DNA of 64,000 nt from Diplonema papillatum (taxonomy: Eukaryota; Euglenozoa; Diplonemea; Diplonemida; Diplonemidae). The notes below the pieces were generated by a model. It made no database searches and was not told the origin of the DNA. It saw nothing but the letters and a program-made list of their open reading frames with translations. The position numbers and the translations under genes were made by a program. Location of the stretch: positions 1-64,000 of the forward strand of contig JAPJBO010000972.1 in NCBI GenBank assembly GCA_030068145.1, in the 5' to 3' direction. This document shows positions 56,801-64,000 of this stretch, piece after piece (the stretch's first letter is position 1; each line of letters begins with the position of its first letter).

Positions 56801-58963
56801 GCCGCGCTTCTTTTGGGACTTGCTAAAAAGTGGGATCCCGTTCCGATTTTTGCGGACATTTCCGGCCGCGTGGAATCCCAAGGTGTATACTTTTAGCATG
56901 AGGGGAATGCTTGTGTAGTAGTTGTCCATGTACATGCGCCTTCCTGAGTATGCATACAGAGCCGCAGCTGCAAGAAGTTCACGCTCACCAACGTTCACGG
57001 GGCCAGGGTTAGTATCCGTGTCAATCTTACCGGTGTACACTGACGATACCAATGTGTAATTTCCTGGACATGGTTTCAGAAAAAAACGCGCATTGTTCGA
57101 TAGGGTCCACGGACCAGTACGAGTAGAGATCCTGTTTCACGGACAACCCCATCGCGTATGTGACAGCACACCAGCGAAGAAATTCCGCAATATCGGGTGC
57201 TTCGTACGAGATACCCTCTTTCCCTGCAGCATACACACTCATGTGCCCAATGATCTGGGTGACCACCAGGTCGGTGAACATACATCTGAAGATGTCAGTG
57301 GGGGAGGAATCCTCATCAAGGTCGTAGGACGGATTCGGTCCGGTCTTCTTGGCGTTGAAAGGGAATTCGAGGTTGGGCTCGACTTTGCTGCTCCACGACA
57401 AGGACTTGATCGCTGCACCTGCTGCCTTGACCGCAGCGCTCTCAGTATTCGGTGGGCGGCCTCGCGGTGCTGGGTTTGCGGGGGGCTTCTGTGCCGGTCC
57501 TTTTCGTGGTCGGCCGGGGCGCTTCGGTGCAGGCTTTGCGGAGGGCTTCGGCGCCTGTTCTTTTGGTGGCCGGCCGGGGCGCTTCGGTGCAGGCTTTGCG
57601 GAGGACTTCGGCGCCTGTTCTTTTGGTGGCTCGCCAAAAAAAATGTTCATAAAGTGGCCGAGATCACCGCTCTGAACCCGCGGGTTGGCCAGGAACACGA
57701 CGTTGGCCGGGTGGGGTCGGTCTTCGCCTCGCTCGACTGAGCCGGTTCCTCTCAGCACGGCCCAGTTGTACAGCGCTGTGTACACTGTCTCCGGATTGGG
57801 CTGGAATCCGATACCGTGTTGGAGGCAGAAGCTCGATACCTGATAAGTGTCCAGCTCCGGTAAGCGTGCCACACTCCTGCAACGCACGTCGAAATGTTCG
57901 CGGGCGAAGCTGAGAATGTTCAATGCCGATGGCATCGCAAAACTTCCCTCCATCGCTCGCATGAGTGCGATGTACCCGCACTCCACCCCGCTCTGCTCGT
58001 CACGCAGCTGCAGTGTCACACCCCGGATACCGCCGAACTCACGTCGCGACCGTTGCCTGTCCCAGTTCCCGCAAGAGTCGACCACTGTCACCCGCCCAAG
58101 CGCGGTGGCGTCGAGATGATGCACTTGTTCGCGCACTGTCCTTCCCGACCTGTTGTTGTCGTCATCGTCATCCTCTTCCTCTTCTTCATCCTCTTCTTCT
58201 TCCTCGTCCTCTTCCTCTTCCACCTCTTCTGCTTCCTCGTTGTCCTCTTCTTCTGTCGACCCCACACTCTCCATATCCGTGGCCGCCCGCTTCCTTCCAG
58301 ACATTTTGTTCTTTTCACTGCCCAAGTTTCTGGATTGTTTCGACTGTTGATGACAAGGCATTGAAAAAGCCGGTTTTCCGGGGGTTTCCCCAATCTCGCC
58401 ACTTGGTTTCAATCGTCATTGCTGACGAATTTTTGACATTCGAGGGCGGCAATGAAAAGATTTGCTCGAAATGGGTGAATTCCATATTTTTGGGAATTTT
58501 TTGGCGCCTCCTGAGCACCCCTACAGAAAAATCCAGATTAAACCGGACATATATGTCCGGTTGGTCGGAGTTGGGTAAAGGTGGCCGCTTGAGCGGCGCC
58601 AATCCGAGCGCCCACAGCAGCAGGGACGACTACCTCCAGGCCGGAGCGCGCAACGAAAATGGGAGCACAGACATTGCCATCCTTGTCAAAGACGCGGAAC
58701 ACCTCTTTGATCTCTTCTTCTGCATTGTCATGCATCTTGCGAGACATCAACGTCAAGAACTCGGGGAAGTCAATACTTCCGGAGCCGTCTTGGTCGACTT
58801 CGTTGATCATATCTTGCAGCTCAGCCTCGGTCGGGTTCTGCCCAAGAGACCGCATCACTGTACCAAGCTCCTTCGTCGTGATTGTGCCGTCACCATCCTT
58901 GTCGAACAAGGAGAAGGCTTCCTTGAACTCTGCAATCTGCTCGTGTGTCAGCTGGTCAGCCAT
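53807..58963 (-). CDS. Divergent calmodulin, copy 3, intron holding a piggyBac element
   Basis: Exon 1 58673-58963 (97 codons), exon 2 53807-53974 (55 codons plus stop), intron 53975-58672 (4698 bp; donor GTCTGT instead of GTATGT, acceptor CAAACAG). Product would be 152 residues. All indels are in frame: one residue lost in the central linker (HDNAEEE for HDTDTEEE), two gained before EF4 (MTNLNIGEK) and two more just ahead of the EF4 loop ([10 protein letters not shown]). Loop 4 becomes [12 protein letters not shown], keeping Asp1, Asp3, Asp5 and Glu12. Absence of stops suggests it was coding until recently or is a diverging isoform; the weakened donor and huge intron argue for decay. Confidence 0.75.
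54593..54596. repeat. TTAA target-site copy, left
   Basis: TTAA directly precedes CCCAACTCCGACCAA. The matching site on the right (58576-58579) reads TAAA, a single substitution. The empty homologue near 49351 reads GACTTAAGGTGG. Confidence 0.9.
54896..55883 (+). repeat. ~295-bp direct repeat inside the piggyBac element
   Basis: GGTAATCGTGGTAAACTTTC to GTATTGCCTTTTGGAGCGTG occurs at 54896-55192 and 55584-55883 with few differences. A simple frame ([16 protein letters not shown]) is open in both but is not convincing as protein. The 390 bp between them hold CT-rich sequence. Confidence 0.85.
56003..58304 (-). pseudogene. piggyBac transposase with internal deletion
   Basis: The N part starts at ATG 58304 ([15 protein letters not shown]), with an acidic run (residues ~15-50) and Lys/Pro/Gly-rich AT-hook-like repeats ([15 protein letters not shown]). 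The transposase core entry follows: [54 protein letters not shown]. The frame ends near 57060. The next frame resumes at [11 protein letters not shown] with [12 protein letters not shown] (second catalytic Asp), [16 protein letters not shown] (third) and a C-terminal Cys/His domain ([17 protein letters not shown], then [13 protein letters not shown]). The segment that normally carries the first catalytic Asp (about 100-150 residues) is missing at the junction, so this copy cannot catalyse transposition. Confidence 0.85.
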
Positions 58964-59217
58964 TGTTAAGTGTTACTATGTATTCTTTGGTCCTGTTGGA
59001 ATGGAAGTACTCTTGGCAATTGCACGCTCCGTTGGTTCGAGGTGCGATCGGGGCGCAGATTTCTGCGGGGAGCCATTTGCAAGCAAATGAGCACCACGTC
59101 ACCTGCTATTCTGGAGAAACAAAACGCTTCTTGCAAACCCGATTTTTGGCGTACACGACGCACTTGTCATGCACAACCACTGGTATATAACAAGTGACCT
59201 AACAAGCGAAAATGTAT

Positions 59218-59253
59218 AACAATGGCACTTGTTATATAACAAGTGCCATTGTT
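59218..59253. repeat. Perfect 36-bp palindrome upstream of calmodulin copy 3
   Basis: AACAATGGCACTTGTTAT is followed by its exact reverse complement ATAACAAGTGCCATTGTT, about 260 bp before the calmodulin ATG. The homologous site at 49988-50023 has one mismatch. Confidence 0.9.
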
Positions 59254-59394
59254 GTTGACGGTAACAAGTATTTTCGATTTCCTTCATGACCATGTTTGAA
59301 TCCTCGGTTTCCAATCTGTTTGAAAGTCGTTTCCTCATTACAACTTGTTACCGTCTTCGGAAAAATATTGGATAGGAAAAACTTTTGGATAGAA

Positions 59395-60030
59395 AGTACA
59401 TTTGCGCCGGTAAAGACCGGCGCCCAGCGAGACTAGAGGCAGCAGTTAAAGTTCGGGAAACAGTAAAGTTCGGGCGAAGCTAAAGTTCGGGCGATGCTAA
59501 GTTCTGGTGAGGCTAAGTTCTGGTGAAAGCATAGTTCGGGCGAGCAAAGTTTTGGTGAGGCTAATTCTTGAAAGCAAAGTTCGTTTGAAGCAAAGCAAAG
59601 TTCGGGCGATGCTAAGTTCTGATGGAGCAAAGTTCGGGCGAAGCAAAGCATAGTTCGGGCGATGCTAAGATCTGATCGAAGCAAAGCAAAGTTCGGGCGA
59701 TGCTAAGTTCTGGCGAAGCAAAGTTCAGGCGAAGCAAAGCATAGTTCGGGCGAAGCAAAGTTCTGGTGAGGCAAATGGGCGATGCTACGTTCTGGTAGGC
59801 TGACTCAAACTACCAAGGTGACCCAAAACCGCGAGATATTGAGAAACTCTGCAAAAAACGCAAGTTTCGGGCACATTAGACCCGAAAACCAACAAACCGC
59901 GAAAAATCATTTTCGACCGGAAAAGTGTCCTCGGCCGGGTTCGAACCGGGGTCTTCAAGCCCTGAAGGCGTGCGCCGTTCACTCTGCCATCACGGTGTCC
60001 CACGAACTTTTTTTTTTTGTAACCCGGAAA
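59395..60030 (-). repeat. Diverged module, second tail type
   Basis: Minus-strand copy with the hairpin GCGCCGGT-CTTT-ACCGGCGC at its tail, CTGCCTCTAGTCTCG, an array of short units (many reading GATGCTAAGTTCTGG on the plus strand), the CGCAAGTTTCGGGCACAT segment and a tRNA-like core. The CGAGACTAGAGG head is missing; it ends near an A/T run. Confidence 0.75.
59931..59998 (-). other. tRNA-like pol III promoter segment
   Basis: Minus strand: A box TGGCAGAGTGAACGGCGC, then CACGCCTTCAGGGCTTG, then B box GGTTCGAACCC. The middle can fold as an anticodon arm with one mismatch and a 7-base CTTCAGG loop, but the acceptor ends do not pair, so a functional tRNA is unlikely. Confidence 0.5.
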
Positions 60031-61640
60031 AAAGGCTTGACGCACGACCCCCCCGTGGACTAAGCGGAGAGAGTGGGACTACGTTCGTGGAGCTATGGTG
60101 GCCGAACGCTACCCACTAAAACAACCGGGGGCCCTTAGAGACTGCTGCTGAGGAGGCCATCCCCCGTGACTCCCCCGGAGGGGGGCTTGTCAGGCCGAGT
60201 CACGACAGCATCAGGGAAAGTGAGGTCAACCATCTCTCCTGCTCCGCTCCTGCTCCTGGGTTTGTTTGTGTGTTTGTTTTTGCTACCGCTGATCTGCTTC
60301 TCTGATGGTAATGCTGCGCTCCGAAATGCCCCTGTCAAGGGCTGACTTGCTCCCTGGCTCTTTTGCGCGCTTTGTTCCTGTGACTTGGGGTTGCGGTTGC
60401 CTGACCTCCCGCTCGCTCCTGGTTTCCCTCCCCCGGCAAGGGGGGGTCCCTGTTGGCATCTTGTGCCGCTGACTCCTTGGCCGCTCCGTCCGTCCTGGCC
60501 CTCTTTCATTCTCGTTGGGGTCTACCACCCTCTGCACCGCCGCACTCCTTTTCCTGGCTGGCGCTGTCGCCGCCCTCTGCTGTCCCTCCCGCCCTACCCT
60601 TTTTTTAGTGGGGGCTGCTTCTGTGGTTTTCCTGTTCCACGTCTCGCCCCATCGGCCACGCCACATTTTTTTTCACTCGATACTTTTTGCCCGTCCTAGT
60701 ATCGGAGCTACAGGGGGGGGCCAATTGCAATATAGCAGTATATTACAGTTTAACTTTGAAATCGCGAATTCGACGAGCCGAATTTTTGAATACAATTTAA
60801 CTTACCAGCTCCAAACGAACTCCAGTTGGTGGTGTGCTCACAGTGATTCTCAGAGGTAGTTGTCAGGGGAAAAACCCACAAACCCGCGGAGTTGAACTGA
60901 AAATAAGGCTTGAAAACTGCCAAGACCACCACCAGACGAACCAACAAGTATCAAGAAGAAGAAGAGAAGAAAAAGAAAAAGGCCGCTCCTGGTCCAGGAA
61001 CGTGACGAGCTTGCAAAGCTTGAGACAGTGTCACAACCCCGTCCGCTCTGCCCTGCGGCTGACCGTCTCGACGAGCTTGTGTTCAGCGCGAGCGCCAAGC
61101 CCCAAGCCTTGATGCTTTAGTTTGGGAAATCGGCAGCCACTTGACCCGTAGGCCCGTGGCTCTGCAGTACCGCCGAACGTGAAGCTTGGCTCCCGTGTAG
61201 CAGGCTTTCCCTGGTACCAAGAAACAAAAAAAAAAAAAAAAGTACCAGCCACACCCACACGCAAGGAAAGAACTTCAACCCACCTTGACTGTCGACCGTA
61301 GACACAAAACACGGATCCTTAAAAACGAAACAGTCTTGAAAGAGACCAACATCGCGTGGTCATGGGCAAAGGCGATTTGCTGTTGTCGTCAGAGATTGCC
61401 GGCTCATGGATACGCTCCTCAGGACGAGTCACCAGCCGCAGACGGTCCAGATCGCGAATCCTGCCTACGACCCCGTCAACAGGCCGGACGGAATAATGTA
61501 CGCGGAGCACTCGCTCTTCGTGCAGCTCACGAGGGGGATGCATCCACACCCTATTCCCCAAGCTCCCTTCTAAACATGCTTACTCGGTTCAGCAAAGGGG
61601 CTGAAAAGCTTGAATGGCAGGGGGCAGTTTCTAATACTGC
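60031..61640. other. Stretch without a recognised gene
   Basis: Only weak frames. A 55-codon plus-strand ORF at 61406-61573 (MDTLLRTSHQPQTVQIANPA, then MYAEHSLFVQLTRGMHPHPI) has protein-like composition and may be a gag or exon scrap. A Pro/Arg-rich minus-strand frame at 60283-60666 is probably composition-driven. An A run lies at 61227-61242. Confidence 0.4.
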
Positions 61641-61649
61641 GGACGGGTG

Positions 61650-63040
61650 TGGGGCTCACTGGGTGTTCTTGGTCTTCGACAACTGCTGTACGGCCCGAAC
61701 GACGGCGTATACCTCCTTCATGAAGATGTCCGCGTGGAGTAACTCCGCAGGAAAACCGCCGTAGACATGGGACCCGTCTGCCACAAAGGCCCATGCCGAC
61801 ATGCTGGCGTCGGAGACGACATCGATCGAACGAGTGTAAACCGGTTTACACCATTGCCGCCAGGCGTTACCCCGCATGTCGGAGCACTGGGCAACGAGGC
61901 AGCTCTTGACCGCAGCTGGGCAAGGCGCGACGGAGTCCCAGAACGCGCTGTCGGTGGACGAACGGCCGGAAGCCAGGGTTGACATCCACTGCAAGAGGAG
62001 AAGTACCTCGTGGAGAGGGTACCCCATCACGTGGCGACGCCAGAGCAGAGACCCGGTCAGTTTCCACCACACGCGGACGGGAGCCTCACTACACTCCCGG
62101 ATGCGATCCATCACCGGTCCAGCCTTCCCTATCCAGGATGGGTCCACACGCCATCTCTTCGCTGCGAGGTCGACTTCCAATCCCAGCAGCACCGCCCGGG
62201 TAGAAGGCTTGGACCAGCTCCCGATGGTCAAGCCGTACTTCGAAGTCAAAGCCTTGAAGCGAGCTGAGGCCTCTATAACTTCGGCCTCAGTGTCCGCCAC
62301 AAATATCACGTTATCGATCCACGCGAGATCCTCAACGTCCACACCCTGAGCGGCGGCAACCGCAAGCTCCAGCGAGACCGCCTGGGCCGCCTGAGGCGCA
62401 GCGCGGTAGCCCATCGGCAGGCGCGTCATATCCACCGTAAACGCGCCGTGAAACCAGCGGGAAGAAGCCGCCTTGGGGACCGGCGCAGCGATCTTCAACG
62501 CGAGCAAGCGCTCAACGTGCGGCCTCCTTCGTGAGTTGCGCGGACCAGGGCCGGATACGAACGAACCCGGTCTTAACATGCTTCCGATGAACTCGGAATC
62601 CAGTAACCATCGCATGTTGGTCCGGAGAGCGGGAAAATCGTGCAAGAGCGCTTCGTGACTGAACGGCGGAGCCTTCGAAGCTATTTCACCTTCATAGGAT
62701 GCTTTCGTTACGCGTTTTCCACTGCTGGCGTCCAACCAACCGTTGGCGTAGTCGTAACCCTGGAGGATCTTGTCCAGGTGGCGCGGCCACAATAGAGGCT
62801 TAGCGGGGCGGTCGTTCAGTCGGTTTTCTGCAGCGCAGCTGTACCCGGGACTGTCCGCTGGACCGGCTGCCAAAGGTGATGCGGCGTGTACAGCCGCGTC
62901 GTCCTGGGGTTGAGGTGACGACCTACGCACATCGCTGCTTGCTCTCCTTCCACAAAAGCCACCCAAGTCAGCGCGGCATGTCTGCTCCTGTGTGAAGGAA
63001 CCCACAGCTCCTCTTGAAGGAAACTGTTGTATCACCCATT
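61650..63040 (-). pseudogene. Second copy of the recombinase-RT retroelement, deleted
   Basis: Minus-strand remnant of the same family as 10400-12890. Its upstream end (about 62830-63030) carries the C terminus of the tyrosine recombinase in one frame (RHAALTWVAF, GRHLNPRTTRLYTPHHLW, with catalytic His and Tyr), overlapping the RT frame LLWPRHLDKILQGYDYANGW. RT motif A is deleted: FHGAFTVD joins directly to MTRLPMGYRAAPQAAQ. Motif C is again LAWIDNVIFVAD. The thumb and an RNase H domain follow (SIDVVSDASMSAWAFVADGS, then FMKEVYAVVRAVQQL) before a stop at about 61656. Both copies having IDNV at motif C shows that this is a family trait. Confidence 0.8.
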
Positions 63041-63044
63041 CCAC

Positions 63045-63750
63045 GAAAAAGTGTCACAGATTCTCCGTCTGAAAAGCAGCCCGTTTTGGGTCAAAATTTT
63101 GGAATTTTTGCCAATTTTGGGAAATCTTTTTTGGGATGGAAAGAGCTATCCCTGGCGATTATGGGCAAGCAATCAGCTCGCGTGGCGACCAAAATCTGGC
63201 GTGCAGATGGACAAAAGGTCGGTTTTGGGGCTGTTTCAAAACCCCAAAAAAACGATTTCCGGCGGGAATCGAACCCCCGACCCTCAAACCCCTGTGTGGG
63301 TGTGGTAACCTCTGGACCACGGGCTAAAAAAACGGCGGAAAATTTTTTTGTTCACTACCGAGTGAGAATTTTTGGACTGATTTTGAGTTCTTCGCAAGCC
63401 GGGCGAAATAAGCTCTGAGAGAGCAGAAATACCGTCCTGGGACACTGGAAACGAGTAAATGACGATCTCGCACTTTCCGATAAGAATTCCAACTGAGCAG
63501 GCGCTAAAAGCGAATTTTGGCCCGTACACCTGGCTGAGTCGGTAGGACGAGGGACCAAATTACCTCTATGAGGTGAACAACGACGGTTCGAATCCCACCA
63601 TAGAGACTTTCCAGGCGTCCGGGGATGAGCTCCCGGAAGCAAGCCCTAGCTTCGATTCCTTGGAGGTAGGACCAAACAAACAACGGAGTAAACAGCGGGT
63701 ACAAAGAACCCCTGTACTACCTGCAGGATTAGGCCGTCTAGCCTCGCCTA
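63045..63750. other. Spacer with tRNA-like repeats
   Basis: A minus-strand tRNA-like segment (about 63258-63328; A box TGGTCCAGAGGTTA, B box GGTTCGATTCC) and a plus-strand one (about 63530-63608; A box TGGCTGAGTCGG, B box GGTTCGAATCC) lie here. Neither has pairing acceptor ends, so both look like SINE heads and not tRNA genes. Confidence 0.45.
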
Positions 63751-63751
63751 G

Positions 63752-64000
63752 GCTGCAGTAAAAGTTCCGCCAGACAGAACAGAACAGAACAGCCGCGCGA
63801 TCATCCAAGCGCGCATAGCCGCCCTCAGGGAGAGGATGCGACACCGACCGCAGCGCTGGAACCACGAGCTGGGCCTCAAGACGACGCTCAGCGACGCGTA
63901 CGATAGCATCGACAACCTGTCGGGAACGCACCTATGTGGACGGGAGACCTTTCTCTTCAACCCCTTTGCCCCTTGGCAGCCTTGCCCTGACGTGGTCATA
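63752..64000 (+). CDS. Possible partial exon at the window edge
   Basis: An open frame from just after CTAGGCTGCAG (a plausible 3' splice site) reads to the last base: RAIIQARIAALRERMRHRPQ, then LKTTLSDAYDSIDNLSGTHL and FLFNPFAPWQPC. Composition and lack of stops suggest coding. The only in-frame Met is internal, and the family is not recognised. It may be an exon of a host gene or the start of another mobile element. Confidence 0.35.

Larger units (their letters stand above)
54597..58575 (-). mobile_element. piggyBac-family transposon in the calmodulin intron
   Basis: Exactly 3979 bp, bounded by a 15-bp inverted repeat CCCAACTCCGACCAA. The right end adds an internal palindrome ACCGGACATATATGTCCGGT. 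It inserted at TTAA, as is diagnostic of piggyBac, and the uninterrupted site survives in calmodulin copy 2. It carries a defective transposase gene on the minus strand and a ~295-bp direct repeat in its left half. Confidence 0.92.
53418..59371. repeat. Segmental duplication carrying calmodulin copy 3
   Basis: Homologue of 46412-50141. It lacks the LINE fragment but has a piggyBac element (54597-58575). The coding exons are more diverged here than in copy 2. Confidence 0.9.

Noticed and set aside
57965..58969. 334-codon plus-strand frame across the piggyBac right end and calmodulin exon 1
   Set aside because: It is antisense to two better-supported genes and crosses the transposon boundary.
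63258..63608. Two tRNA genes near the right edge
   Set aside because: Good internal promoter boxes but no pairing acceptor stems and no 7-base anticodon loop with T33.

Overview
This window is eukaryotic nuclear DNA, probably from a repeat-rich unicellular protist or alga. The evidence is actin and calmodulin genes split by GT-AG introns, tRNA-like pol III repeats, a piggyBac transposon with a TTAA target site, LINE fragments and tyrosine-recombinase retroelements. The lineage cannot be fixed from the sequence alone. The actin is a divergent 376-residue protein and the calmodulin is near-canonical. No bacterial operon structure is visible.

Layout. 1-6.75 kb: a probable undescribed DNA transposon bounded by inverted arrays of 21-bp ACTAGT/CACTTG repeats, carrying an unknown 332-residue ORF and a 646-residue zinc-finger ORF, with a repeat module between them. 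6.8-9 kb: gene-poor sequence with an EF-hand-like scrap and a 58-bp tandem repeat. 9-19 kb: a 9.9-kb tract flanked by ~155-bp inverted repeats, holding a gag-like ORF, an apparently complete tyrosine recombinase, a frameshifted reverse transcriptase/RNase H, tandem repeat modules and a second RT-RNase H remnant. 19.4-20.4 kb: a 41-bp palindromic tandem repeat and another module. 20.5-27.1 kb: four head-to-tail, almost identical 1652-bp actin units on the minus strand. 27.5-30.8 kb: LINE scraps and modules. 31-34.3 kb: a DDE-transposase-like gene. 35.07-40.37 kb: two tandem units of one repeat family flanked by a 9-bp target-site duplication. 40.5-43.2 kb: a hAT-like element with ~150-bp inverted repeats. 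43.2-44.5 kb: A/C-rich tandem and inverted repeats. 45.2-59.4 kb: three calmodulin genes on the minus strand. 59.4-64 kb: modules, a second recombinase retroelement remnant and a possible partial exon at the edge.

How it fits together. The expressed core appears to be actin (four copies) and calmodulin (three copies). Almost everything else is mobile or repeat DNA. Calmodulin copies 2 and 3 are a segmental duplication. Copy 2 has an antisense LINE fragment in its intron and copy 3 has a 3979-bp piggyBac element in its intron, and each copy preserves the other's empty site. A recurrent family of modules begins CGAGACTGGAGG and ends CCTCCAGTCTCG plus a GC-rich hairpin. It carries tRNA-like boxes and long arrays of ~15-bp CTTCGCCCGAACTTTG-type repeats, occurs at least ten times, and is the most distinctive unexplained feature.
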